Below, piece by piece: positions 1-8,056 of a stretch of 64,000 bases of DNA; the stretch's first letter is position 1, and each line of letters starts with the position of its first letter. The stretch comes from Streptomyces sp. NBC_01669. Lineage in GTDB: Bacteria; Actinomycetota; Actinomycetes; Streptomycetales; Streptomycetaceae. The stretch spans positions 1,302,001-1,366,000 of the forward strand of contig NZ_JAPEQG010000001.1 of assembly GCF_026339735.1 (NCBI RefSeq), read 5' to 3'. The position numbers and the translations under genes were made by a program. The notes below the pieces were generated by a model, which was not told the origin of the DNA, searched no databases, and worked only from the letters and a program-made list of their open reading frames with translations.

Positions 1-46
1 TCTGCCTCAAGGGGCCTTCGCTTCGCTAGTGCGAGCAGCGATCTGC

Positions 47-232
47 TCAAAGAGAGGTATTCCTAGAAATACGGAGAATTCTTTCCGCTCTTGCCTCGAG
101 TCGAGCGCCAAGCCAACCCTCGCGTTCAGCCTCTTCGATCCGGTCATCAAGTTTTTCGTGAATCTCGACCGGACGAGACCTGTCTGCAACGTCAATGATG
201 AGAACTGGGCAACGGATAAAGGCTTCTCCGCA
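47..232 (-). pseudogene. C-terminal remnant of a recombinase/transposase-like protein
   Basis: An open frame with no start codon lies between an in-frame TAG (233-235) and a TGA (47-49). It encodes about 61 residues rich in Glu and Arg, including the stretch LDDRIEEAEREGWLG. From memory this resembles the C-terminal tail of a group of actinomycete integrase/transposase proteins (DRIAEAEREGWLG-type); that is recall, not a search. With no start and only a tail, it would be a 5'-truncated relic inside the integrative element. The remaining bases of 1-332 show nothing else I can support. The element clearly extends beyond the left edge of the window. Confidence 0.3.
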
Positions 233-332
233 CTAAGTTGAGCCGAGCCGTCGGGACTCCGCCAACCGCATCGCAGCGGTCGCTGATGGCGGTCCCAATT
301 GCAGTAGCTGCGGGACAACCCAAAGCAGGTAT

Positions 333-2309
333 TCAGATGGGCGCATACTCGATTTCCGTGCTTGCCCAAGTCCCAAGCTTGGCGACCACAACGCCTACCT
401 CGTGCTCCACAGAATCCCCCAACCTTACATAGCGGATCGCTGCAGACAATGACTCGGCGAGCTCGGGGTCTTCAACTTCCACGGCAAACGCACGCAGGGC
501 ACGGAGTTTAGGCACACTGCGCATCCCGCCACTAATCGCGTCGATGGCCTGCCGCCCTGCCCAGCAACGAACCTGAGCTGCTGTTACACAGGGCTGGCCG
601 TCGTACGCCCAGACCCGCTGAAACCGTGCAGCGGCAAGTCCATAGTTGTCGCCATCTCGATCGACTGGATCCAGGAAAGCGCGCAGGAGCGATACTGGGC
701 CACTCAGGATGTGCCAGCCATCTTCGCGCTTGGCGTTAAGGGTGAGAGTCTCGACGCCGTCGGGAATTAGGGCGGATATTCCCCCCACCAAGACAGTCAA
801 TAGCGAACCTTCTGGCGCTTCTAGATGAACCGTCCAGGAATCCTGATGCTCCTCCAGGAAAATTTCTTGGCAGCCCATGCCTGACATTCCCACACTCAGC
901 ATGACGGCTGGAGATATTCCAAAAGAACGATAATTGGTCGCATCGACAAGGTTCATGTTGTCTAGTTGATTCAATGCAAGCGTGAGGCCAACGAGACACC
1001 CCATGGCGCTTTCACAAGTTTCGATGATCTCATCGATCAGTTCACCCCAGGAAAGCGACCGAGAGCCGGACTTAATCTCTACATGCACCCCGTCGTCCAG
1101 ATAGCGCACCATTCGATGCGCTTGAGCTGTGCGCAAATCTAGGTTGAACCCACCTAGCAAATCCTCCATCGCGGGACGTGTGCGAGCACTGCGCAACAGA
1201 TCCGTTGCATTATCTTGCCGGAGCTTATCGTAGGGCCTGGATTTTTGCCCCGCCGCCGTCAGAAGGGAAATTGCGACTAGCTGCCCTGCCCCCTCCACCA
1301 AGGTCGCAGCGATATCAACCAGAGATCGTCCCACTTGGCGCGGTATTCCGTCATTCACTGCCTGCGTGACCTGAGAGGATGCGTCGAACAGGTCTAGTAT
1401 CGCTGCCTCATAATCAGATTTAAAGTGAGGACTCACCGTCAGACTCGAAAGGAGCTCAGGATTCCGGGAAAATTTTTCGAAACTTCCCTTTACGATGCAC
1501 TCAAATCTATTCTCGTCTCCGTGTGCGATCATCAGGGCCCGCTGTAGGGCAAACTGCAGACCGCCCCCATGCCCATACTGAGGGGGAATTCCGAGGATTC
1601 GCGCAACCTCAGTCTCGGCTAGCACGCTAAGCTCCGTCAGGTCTGTTGCCCCCAATTCCACCATTGACTGCTGCAGCAACACAGCCATCTGATCTTGGAA
1701 GCTATCAACCTCCAACAGCTCGTTGAGCCGGTTAACCTTTTCCATGTGCATACCCAGGACGTCACCAGAGGCGTCCATTCGTTTCTGCGCAACATCTGCG
1801 TGACGCTGCGCTTCTAGCGGCGTAGGCGCGTCTAGCGCAGATAGATATGAACTTACTGTCTCTACGAGGTGCTCAATGCATGCTCTCGCGCCGTCCACCA
1901 AGGGTAGGTACGGGCGATGCCGAACAGCGGCGGATACCAGCGCGCGCTCATTCACCAGTTCCTGAACGACATCTCGAAGAGTCTCGTCGGACCCGGGAAG
2001 GGCTTGGCTTGCCGAGCGAACGGCAGCGAAGAATCGATAGAGCCATGCCTCTAGTCGCCTGACCAGCATCTCCATTTCAGCAGCTTGAAACGGACTTGGA
2101 GGTAGTTCCACTGGAGAAGAGGTCAGCAACTCGGCTGTAGCGCGTATCGAAGCCCGACGCGCCGCGGCGCGACGATCTATCTCCCACGGAGCAGGGCGTG
2201 CTCCACAGTCGGCGCAGTCAACACCGCGAACTCGCTTGATCCCGCACCTCGCGCACAAGACAAGGTCGTAGGACAAACGGAATCGCAGTTGGTTCTCTGA
2301 ACTAGCCAT
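333..2309 (-). CDS. zinc-ribbon protein of unknown function, element cargo
   Basis: I do not recognise this 658-aa protein. Near the N terminus it has a clear zinc-ribbon knuckle, C19-x2-C22 and C32-x2-C35, followed by a basic helix; the rest is predominantly helical, soluble and without signal peptide or membrane span. ATG at 2309 is chosen over an upstream in-frame ATG at 2426 because GGGAGAAG sits just before it. The 39-residue upstream extension is low-complexity and lacks such a site. The gene is visibly AT-richer and less third-position GC-biased than the core genes to the right, in keeping with transfer on the element. It probably followed the small ORF now split by the IS630 copy. A nucleic-acid-binding or regulatory role is only a guess from the zinc ribbon. 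Confidence 0.75.
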   Translation of the reverse strand: MASSENQLRFRLSYDLVLCARCGIKRVRGVDCADCGARPAPWEIDRRAAARRASIRATAELLTSSPVELPPSPFQAAEMEMLVRRLEAWLYRFFAAVRSASQALPGSDETLRDVVQELVNERALVSAAVRHRPYLPLVDGARACIEHLVETVSSYLSALDAPTPLEAQRHADVAQKRMDASGDVLGMHMEKVNRLNELLEVDSFQDQMAVLLQQSMVELGATDLTELSVLAETEVARILGIPPQYGHGGGLQFALQRALMIAHGDENRFECIVKGSFEKFSRNPELLSSLTVSPHFKSDYEAAILDLFDASSQVTQAVNDGIPRQVGRSLVDIAATLVEGAGQLVAISLLTAAGQKSRPYDKLRQDNATDLLRSARTRPAMEDLLGGFNLDLRTAQAHRMVRYLDDGVHVEIKSGSRSLSWGELIDEIIETCESAMGCLVGLTLALNQLDNMNLVDATNYRSFGISPAVMLSVGMSGMGCQEIFLEEHQDSWTVHLEAPEGSLLTVLVGGISALIPDGVETLTLNAKREDGWHILSGPVSLLRAFLDPVDRDGDNYGLAAARFQRVWAYDGQPCVTAAQVRCWAGRQAIDAISGGMRSVPKLRALRAFAVEVEDPELAESLSAAIRYVRLGDSVEHEVGVVVAKLGTWASTEIEYAPI

Positions 2310-2446
2310 GTGCTTCTCCCGGTTCGAGGGTTGGCTGCACTCAGGGAGGCGGCTCCCACGGGCATCATCTCGCGAACGAGAGGGGAGGACAGGAAGATTT
2401 TCATGCGCGTAGGTGAGCACGTCCACCAGCTACTGGCAGCAGGCTA

Positions 2447-2470
2447 TTGATCCGAAACGCCTTGGGTTCA
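2447..2470 (+). repeat. left terminal inverted repeat of IS630-type element
   Basis: Begins TTGATCCGAAAC and ends TTGGGTTCA. Compared with the reverse complement of 3526-3549 it differs at three positions only. It directly abuts the TA target at 2445-2446. Confidence 0.9.
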
Positions 2471-2487
2471 GGCTCGTTGGTGTGTGA

Positions 2488-3528
2488 GTGATCTGGTGGG
2501 GGGACGCGCGGACCTGGTCGCCGGACGCGCAGGAGGCCGTGCGGTTACTGGCGGTGTCGGCGCTCGTGGAGGGCCGGGACCGGATGGAGGTTGCCGCTCT
2601 GTTCAAGGTGTCGGTCAGGGCCGTGGACAACTGGTGGGCGAGGTGGCAGGCCGGCGGGCGGGACGCGCTGCTGTCCCGGTCGCGGGGCCGGCGCGCGGGT
2701 GAGCATCAGGTTTTGTCCGAGGTCGAGTAGGCCGCCGTGCGGCAGGCTGTCCTCGATCACACCCCGTCCGGCCTGGGGCTTTCGGGCCAGCTGTGGACGC
2801 GGGGGCAGATAGGCCGGCTGATCTTCAAGCTGTACGGAGTCCGCTTCACCGAGCCCGGGGTGGGCAAGTACCTCAAGCGCTGGGGACTGACCTTCCAGCG
2901 GCCGGACAAGCGGGCCGTCGAGCAGGATCCGGAAGCGGTCCGGACGTGGCACGAGGAGACCTGGCCGGCGATCCGGGCCCGGGCGAAGGCCGGTGACGGC
3001 GAGATCCTGTTCGCCGACCAGGTCGGGATCCGCTCGGACCAGGTCACCGGCCGCACCTGGGGTATGAAGGGGAGGACTCCGGTGGTTCGTCGCACCGGGA
3101 ACCGGTTCTCCGTGAACGCGATGTCCGCGATCAGCACCAAGGGCCGGATGCACTTCATGGTCTTCACCGAGTCGTTCGACGCGACGGTCATGTGCCGCTT
3201 CCTCAACCGCATCGTCGGACACTTCGCGGAAGGTCCACCTGATCGTCGACCGGCACTCCGCCCACCGCTCGAAGACCGTCCGGGCCTGGCTCGCCGACCA
3301 CGAGGATCAGATCGAGCTGCACTTCCTGCCCTCGTACTCACCGAACTGAACCCGGACGAGCTCGTTAACGCCGACCTCAAACGCAGCCTGCCCCACACCC
3401 ACCGGGCCAGGAACCGGACCGAACTCGCCGCCGAGACCCGCAGGTTCTTCCACCGCCGACAACGCCAACCCCACGTCAGCACCGGCTACTTCAAAGCCCC
3501 CCACGTCCGCTACATCCTCGACGAGTGA
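2488..3528 (+). pseudogene. IS630-family transposase, inactivated
   Basis: A DDE transposase of the IS630 family. An N-terminal helix-turn-helix (FKVSVRAVDNWWARW) is followed by the catalytic core: first Asp in ILFADQ, second Asp in LIVDRHSAH, third acidic residue in ELNPDE. Three lesions are visible. TAG at 2728-2730 replaces what is most simply a CAG codon. Near 3225-3231 the frame slips, consistent with loss of two bases. Near 3343 one further base is missing, restoring the original frame. Between the last two lesions the correct reading (VHLIVDRHSAHRSK and onward) lies in another frame. The start is taken as GTG 2488. The TGA is inside the right inverted repeat. Confidence 0.9.
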
Positions 3529-3549
3529 ACCCAATGAGTTTCTGATCAA
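3526..3549 (-). repeat. right terminal inverted repeat of IS630-type element
   Basis: Reads TGAACCCAAT...CTGATCAA on the plus strand, the complement of the left repeat with three mismatches. It contains the transposase stop codon and is followed by the TA target at 3550-3551. Confidence 0.9.
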
Positions 3550-3907
3550 TACTGCGTCATCGGGAACATGAAATCGGCGTATCTCCTGATACTCCAGTCG
3601 CGTATGCGAAGGCTGGCGCATACGACGAATCTCATCGCAAACGGTAGCCACCTCCGGATATCTCGTAGCAGGCGAGGGGAACATAGCCGCACATCGCCGG
3701 TTAGCCAAACCGGCGTTTGCGCGGACGATTGTTGTCCACCGTTTACTCCGAGCACCACGCCGGATCGATCCATCTGCGAGCAGCGACACCTGCCGCCGAC
3801 GGATTTCCCCGGAGTCACTTTGGTGCTCCATACCACCCGGAGATTCACCACACTTGCCCACCGAACCGATAACAGCCTACCCAGACCGCCATCCGCGCAC
3901 GAATAGT

Positions 3908-4153
3908 GTGGACGATGCCCCTTTCGTCCAAGATGACAGCAGGTCTTCCCTCCTGGCTAACGCCTGGTATTCGACGAGCGACCTCGCCACCTGCCTGCGT
4001 GTAGATTCCTCGACCCTGCGCCGTTGGCGCACCGCTCGGCCTCCCCAGGGCCCGCCGTTCGTCGCCGTTTCGGAACGCGTCATCATGTACAGCGCGCTCG
4101 ACGTTGAGGCATGGCTGCACAGCCACCGGACCGTCCCGCGCCGAGAAGCCTGA
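3908..4153 (+). CDS. excisionase-like helix-turn-helix protein
   Basis: A small (81-aa) winged helix-turn-helix protein of the MerR/AlpA-like excisionase type. YSTSDLATCLRVDSSTLRRWRTARPPQGPPFV forms the helix-turn-helix and wing, and ALDVEAWLHSH is the conserved closing helix. Such proteins bend DNA at attachment sites and direct the integrase toward excision. It lies immediately upstream of the integrase; its TGA overlaps the integrase ATG (TGATG), so the pair is translationally coupled. The start is uncertain: GTG 3908 gives a typical excisionase length, while a TTG at 3854 would add 18 poorly conserved-looking residues. No strong ribosome site is seen at either. Confidence 0.75.
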   Translation: MDDAPFVQDDSRSSLLANAWYSTSDLATCLRVDSSTLRRWRTARPPQGPPFVAVSERVIMYSALDVEAWLHSHRTVPRREA

Positions 4154-5370
4154 TGGCCGAGAAATCCGTTGTACCGGTGGGTGTCCGGCTCACCACCGAC
4201 ATCGAGTACCGGCCTGATCGCCTAACCCCCTACCGTGCGCGAGTCCGCTGGTTCGATCCGGCTACGAAGCGCCGTCTGTCCCTGTCGGAAGGAAAGGCGG
4301 ACGAGGACGAAGCACAGGAGTGGCTCCAGTCCATTATCGAAGCCGCGGAGGCAGGACTGTCCCCGTCACTCGCCACCATGAAGCTCGCCGAATACGGTGA
4401 TGCGAACATGGATCTCGCCCTGCGCGGACTGGAGTTGAAGACACTCGACCCATATCTCGCGGGCTGGCGTACTCGTGTCGTCCCCGCCCTGGGCCATCTC
4501 CCGGTCCGAATGATCACTAACGGCGTTGTCGACCGCACCGTGCAGAACTGGATCGCCGACGAGCACAGCCGCTCAACAGTGAAGAACACCATCGCCGTCC
4601 TGGTCCGCGTCATGGAGCAGGCTGTCCGTGACGGCATCATCAAGGTGAACCCCGCTCGGGTCACCGGCTGGCAGAAGCTCTACAAGCAGGCCGAGGACGA
4701 GCTCCTCGACCCACGCGCGCTGGCCCTCCCCGACTGGGAGACGCTCATCGCACTGGCCGACGCACTCGTCGCCGCATCCCACGACCAGTACCGGGGGTGG
4801 GGAGAGGTGGTCACCTTCGCCGCGTGCACCGCCGCACGAATCGGAGAGATCTCAGGCTGTCGCGTCGGGGACATCGACACGACCCAGTGGATCTGGACCG
4901 TGCGGCGCCAGACCACACCCGCGCCCGGCGGACTGACCGACAAGGGCACCAAGGGCAAGCGGGCCCGCAAGGTTCCCATTGTCGAGGAGATTCGCCCTCT
5001 CGTCGCCCAGCGCATCCTGTCGGCCGGCCCCGATCCCGACGCCCGACTGTTCACTGGCCCACGAGGCGGACGCATCTCCACCGCCGTCCTGCGTGACGCC
5101 ACACACTGGGACGACGTAGTCACCAAGCTCGGCTACGAACATCTGCGCCGCCATGACCTCCGGCACACCGCATTGACCTGGTTCGCCGACGCCGGAGTCC
5201 CCGTACACGTCCTTCGCAGGATCGCCGGCCACGGTTCCCTGACCACCACCCAGCGCTACCTGCACCCCGACGTACACAAGATCACGGCAGCTGGCACAGC
5301 ACTCTCCGCGCACCTCAGCGTGCTCCGCGCACCGCGCTCCCTGCCGAGCCCGATCGTCATGACCCGCTGA
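4153..5370 (+). CDS. int: tyrosine recombinase (integrase) of an integrative element
   Basis: Site-specific tyrosine recombinase of 405 aa that would integrate and excise the element at the adjacent tRNA gene. Layout: N-terminal arm-binding region (about 1-90), core-binding SAM-like domain (about 95-180), catalytic domain (about 190-385). The catalytic set is visible: R229 in AARIGEI, a candidate Lys near 273, H334-x2-R337 in HDLRHT, H360 in GHGS, and the nucleophile Y369 in QRYLHP. ATG 4153 overlaps the excisionase stop. The 3' end points at tRNA-Pro 99 bases away, the usual arrangement for Streptomyces elements such as pSAM2, which also uses a tRNA-Pro site. The gene appears intact. Confidence 0.93.
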   Translation: MAEKSVVPVGVRLTTDIEYRPDRLTPYRARVRWFDPATKRRLSLSEGKADEDEAQEWLQSIIEAAEAGLSPSLATMKLAEYGDANMDLALRGLELKTLDPYLAGWRTRVVPALGHLPVRMITNGVVDRTVQNWIADEHSRSTVKNTIAVLVRVMEQAVRDGIIKVNPARVTGWQKLYKQAEDELLDPRALALPDWETLIALADALVAASHDQYRGWGEVVTFAACTAARIGEISGCRVGDIDTTQWIWTVRRQTTPAPGGLTDKGTKGKRARKVPIVEEIRPLVAQRILSAGPDPDARLFTGPRGGRISTAVLRDATHWDDVVTKLGYEHLRRHDLRHTALTWFADAGVPVHVLRRIAGHGSLTTTQRYLHPDVHKITAAGTALSAHLSVLRAPRSLPSPIVMTR

Positions 5371-5384
5371 CCCGGTCAAGGAGG

Positions 5385-5406
5385 CTGGTCCCCAGCTGGT
5401 CCCCAG
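5385..5406 (+). repeat. 11-bp tandem direct repeat next to the attachment site
   Basis: CTGGTCCCCAG occurs twice in direct succession (5385-5395 and 5396-5406) between the integrase stop and tRNA-Pro. Position and repetition suit an integrase arm-type binding site, but this is inference. It could equally be a remnant of a longer integrase C terminus. Confidence 0.5.
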
Positions 5407-5414
5407 AAACGACT

Positions 5415-5450
5415 CAGGGCCGGTTTCGGATTGCTCCGAAACCGGCCCTG
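5415..5450. terminator. bidirectional terminator between int and tRNA-Pro
   Basis: A perfect 16-bp inverted repeat (CAGGGCCGGTTTCGGA and its complement) with a 4-base TTGC loop lies between the convergent integrase and tRNA genes. It has no long U tract, as is common in streptomycetes. Confidence 0.8.
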
Positions 5451-5468
5451 ACCTGCGACTGTCTCCAG

Positions 5469-5542
<74 letters not shown>

Positions 5543-5670
5543 ATGCTCGCCTGACCTGGACTTTCCCCCCTGGCCGAACGCGCATGAGAACAATACCGCA
5601 CTTGAGCGGGTGCTCACGAACGCGTTTCCCTGCTTGACCTCAACCATTCTTGAGGTTGAATGCTGCACCC

Positions 5671-6372
5671 ATGACGACCAAGACCGCCGCTCCGGCGCAC
5701 ACATACCGTGACCTGAACCGCCTGATGAGCCTGATGACCGGCGACGAGAAGCACGGCCCGGCCGCCACCTCCACCCTCGACGCCCTGTGGGTTCTGTACG
5801 ACCAGGTGCTGCGCGTCACCCCCGACACCGTCAAGGCCCCGGACCGGGACCGGTTCCTGCTCTCCAAGGGGCACGGACCGATGGCGTACTACGCCGTCCT
5901 CGCCGCGCACGGCTTCCTCGACGAGGAACTGCTGCCCGGATTCGGGGGGTACGAGTCACCGCTGGGGCATCATCCGGACCGCATGCTCGTCCCCGGCGCC
6001 GAGATCGGCAGCGGTTCGCTGGGACACGGATTGCCGCTGGCTGTCGGCAGTGTGCTCGGGCTCCGGGCCCAGGGGCTGACCCGTCCCCGGGTCTGGGTGC
6101 TGATCGGGGACGCCGAGCTGGACGAGGGCAGCAACCACGAGGCGATCGCCTACGCCGGTCCGGCCGGACTCGAGCAGCTGCACACCCTGGTGATCGACAA
6201 CGCCTCCGCCACCTTCGGGTGGCCCGGCGGCATCGCATCCCGGTTCGAGGCGGCCGGCTGGTCGGCCGAGACCGTGGACGGGCACGACCACGAGGCGCTG
6301 TACGCGGCATACACAGCACCGCATCCCGGGCAGCCGCGGGCCGTGGTCGCCCGCGTCTCCCCCAAGAACTGA
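5671..6372 (+). CDS. transketolase, N-terminal (ThDP-binding) subunit
   Basis: N-terminal half of a split transketolase, 233 aa, carrying the thiamine-diphosphate pyrophosphate-binding part. Visible motifs are SKGHGPMAYYAVLA, GSGSLGHGLPLAVG and GDAELDEGSN, the counterpart of the family's GDGE-(x)n-N Mg/ThDP motif. Transketolases move two-carbon ketol units between sugar phosphates. ATG 5671 is preferred over an in-frame upstream codon at 5650 because it matches the family start; no strong ribosome site is seen. The next gene, 68 bases downstream, is the C-terminal half, and the two should form an alpha2-beta2-type enzyme in the cytoplasm. Split transketolases often belong to specialised sugar pathways rather than the housekeeping pentose phosphate route. 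The substrate is not evident. Confidence 0.88.
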   Translation: MTTKTAAPAHTYRDLNRLMSLMTGDEKHGPAATSTLDALWVLYDQVLRVTPDTVKAPDRDRFLLSKGHGPMAYYAVLAAHGFLDEELLPGFGGYESPLGHHPDRMLVPGAEIGSGSLGHGLPLAVGSVLGLRAQGLTRPRVWVLIGDAELDEGSNHEAIAYAGPAGLEQLHTLVIDNASATFGWPGGIASRFEAAGWSAETVDGHDHEALYAAYTAPHPGQPRAVVARVSPKN

Positions 6373-6440
6373 CCCTCGCACCACCGCACACCACCGCACA
6401 CCAGCGATTCAGCGATTCCAGAATGAGGGAGAACCAACCC

Positions 6441-7337
6441 ATGGACACCATGCGTGACCGCTTCATCACCACCGCGTCGCGGTTGCTGGACGACGACCCC
6501 AGGCTGGCCGTGGTGCTGGCCGAGATCAGCCGGGACGGCTTCGACCGCGCCGAGCGCGCCCATCCGGACCGGGTGATCAATGTCGGAATCCGGGAGCAGC
6601 TGCTGGTCGGCGCGGGGGCCGGACTGGCACTGACCGGGATGCGACCGATCATGCATACGTTCGCCCCGTTCCTGGTGGAGCGGCCCTTCGAGCAGGTGAA
6701 GCTCGACTTCGGGCATCAGGGCGTGTCCGGGGTGCTGGTCAGCGCCGGAGGTTCCTACGACTGGCCCGCCGGCGGCGTCACCCATATGGCGCCCGGCGAT
6801 GTCGCGCTGATGGACACCCTCGACGGCTGGACGGTTCAAGTGCCGGGCCACCCCGACGAGGCGGAGGCCCTGCTGCGCCAGGCTGCCGTCGGGGAGGACA
6901 AGATCTACTTGCGGCTCTCGCTCCAGCAGAACGAGCGGGCCCGGGCGCTCGGCGCCGGGTTCACGCCGGTGCGGGAGGGGAGCAACGGGGCGGTGATCGC
7001 CGTCGGCCCCATGCTCGACAACGTCCTGGCAGCGACGGACGGCCTGGATGTGACGGTGCTGTACGCGACAACCGTGCGCCCCTTCGACGCGGGGGGACTC
7101 CGGCGCGCGGTCGGGGGCCGGGAGACGGCGGACGTGGTGATCGTCGAGCCGTACCTGGCGGGCACGTCGACGGGCGCCGCCAACGACGCGCTCGTCGATC
7201 TGCCGCACCGGGTGCTGGGGCTCGGGGTGGGGAAGGCGGAGCTTCGCCGGTACGGACAGATGGACGAACACCTCGCCGCACACGGCTTGGATCCGCACGG
7301 GCTGCGGGAGCGGATCACCGGCTTCCTGGGCGGCTGA
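6441..7337 (+). CDS. transketolase, C-terminal subunit
   Basis: 298-aa partner of the preceding gene, with the pyrimidine-binding domain (NVGIREQ with the Glu that activates ThDP, then the MRPIMHTFAPFLVERPFEQ stretch) and the C-terminal transketolase domain (about 170-295). ATG 6441 has a strong GAGGGAG site 9-10 bases upstream. Neither half can work alone; together they cover the length of a normal transketolase. The gene ends 83 bases before the convergent YjbR-like gene. No regulator site is evident in front of the pair, and its sugar pathway cannot be told from the neighbours. Confidence 0.9.
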   Translation: MDTMRDRFITTASRLLDDDPRLAVVLAEISRDGFDRAERAHPDRVINVGIREQLLVGAGAGLALTGMRPIMHTFAPFLVERPFEQVKLDFGHQGVSGVLVSAGGSYDWPAGGVTHMAPGDVALMDTLDGWTVQVPGHPDEAEALLRQAAVGEDKIYLRLSLQQNERARALGAGFTPVREGSNGAVIAVGPMLDNVLAATDGLDVTVLYATTVRPFDAGGLRRAVGGRETADVVIVEPYLAGTSTGAANDALVDLPHRVLGLGVGKAELRRYGQMDEHLAAHGLDPHGLRERITGFLGG

Positions 7338-7420
7338 CCGGGGCAAGCGGCAGCCTCATCCGCCGCCGGCGCCCTTCCGGATCTGCGCCCGACGCGTCCC
7401 GCTTCCCGGTCCGGAAGCGG

Positions 7421-7798
7421 TCAGGCGGCACCCTCGCCGTCGACCGCGGCCCAGCCCAGCTCCGGATGGGCGTCCTGCAGTTTTCGGGGTGCCGCCTGGC
7501 GCCAGGAGTCGGCGAGGATCGCCGTCAGTTCGTCCACGTCGTCCAGTGCGGCGAGCCGCACCCGAAGCCACGCGTAGGTGTCGTCGTGGCCCTCGCGCGT
7601 GAAGAACTTCTCCGGCTCGGCGGCGATCAGCTCCGCCCGGTCCTCGACCGGGCACTTCACGCCCATCGTCGCGTCGTCGTCGCCGAGCGCGGCGAAGATC
7701 TTCCCGGCCACCCGGAATGTGGGCTGCCCCCAGGCCAGTTTCTCGGCTGTGTCGGGCAGGGCAAGCGCGATGGTGCGGACGTCGTCGGCGGTGGTCAT
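7421..7798 (-). CDS. MmcQ/YjbR-family DNA-binding-like protein
   Basis: 125-aa protein of the MmcQ/YjbR (DUF419-like) family. It shows the family's ALALPDTAEKLAWGQPTFRVAGKIFA opening half and a closing region near DDTYAWLRVRLAALDDVDEL. Members have a CyaY-like double-wing fold and are often annotated as DNA-binding, with no firm biochemical role. ATG 7798 is used because the frame upstream (to 7930) is Arg/Gly/Pro-rich noise. It is a single gene, convergent with the transketolase pair and divergent from the ThuA-like gene. Confidence 0.8.
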   Translation of the reverse strand: MTTADDVRTIALALPDTAEKLAWGQPTFRVAGKIFAALGDDDATMGVKCPVEDRAELIAAEPEKFFTREGHDDTYAWLRVRLAALDDVDELTAILADSWRQAAPRKLQDAHPELGWAAVDGEGAA

Positions 7799-8004
7799 CC
7801 ACGGTCTCCGATCCGGTGAACCAGCCAGGTGCGGTCGGAATCGACCGTAGCGCCCGGCACTGACAATCGCCCGGAGCGCGGGACCCGGCCGCCGCCCCGA
7901 GCCGTCCACAGCAGGGCCGCACCCCCTCACAGCAGAGTCTCAGAGAGCCCTGCCGACCCATTGACCCCGCGGAAGACGTGAACCTACTCTGAACGGCGTA
8001 CTTC

Positions 8005-8018
8005 AGAAAGCGCTTTCT
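8005..8018. promoter_or_regulatory. LacI-type operator AGAAAGCGCTTTCT
   Basis: A perfect 14-bp palindrome 39 bases upstream of the ThuA-like gene. The same 14 bases occur in front of the lacI-family gene at 16131 and its divergent ABC operon. The GCGC centre flanked by AAA/TTT is typical of LacI/GalR operators. Control of this promoter by that repressor is inferred. Confidence 0.8.
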
Positions 8019-8056
8019 ACATCCCACAGTCGGCATCTACCGCACAGGGAGCGCCC

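Larger units (their letters stand above)
2445..3551 (+). mobile_element. IS630-family insertion sequence, decayed
   Basis: The element is about 1.1 kb and is bounded by TA dinucleotides (2445-2446 and 3550-3551), the duplicated target expected for IS630/Tc1-mariner elements. Just inside them are 24-bp terminal inverted repeats matching at 21 of 24 positions. One transposase gene fills the interior, and its stop codon lies in the right inverted repeat. The gene carries a nonsense codon and two frame lesions, so the copy cannot move by itself. The ends look intact and could still be mobilised in trans. Confidence 0.9.
2430..3831 (-). pseudogene. small ORF interrupted by IS630-type element
   Basis: Removing the IS together with one copy of its TA target joins the minus-strand frame that starts at ATG 3831 and runs to 3552 with bases 2444-2430. 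The result is a continuous 98-aa ORF ending ...DDAVACCQ and a TAG stop (2430-2432). The 5' part contains TRLEYQEIRRFHVPDDA, which reads like genuine protein. The reconstructed gene would end about 120 bases upstream of the zinc-ribbon gene on the same strand, so the two may have formed an operon. The product is not recognised. Competing frames are also open here, so the coding assignment is tentative; the IS junction itself is clear. Confidence 0.35.

Noticed and set aside
3568..3906. 112-aa plus-strand frame between the IS and the excisionase gene
   Set aside because: No ribosome site, Ser/Arg/Thr-rich noise, and it competes with the better minus-strand ORF that the IS interrupts.
5787..7337. 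516-aa frame spanning both transketolase genes
   Set aside because: Its first 200 residues are an out-of-frame reading of the N-terminal subunit; the true C-terminal subunit starts at 6441 with a strong ribosome site.
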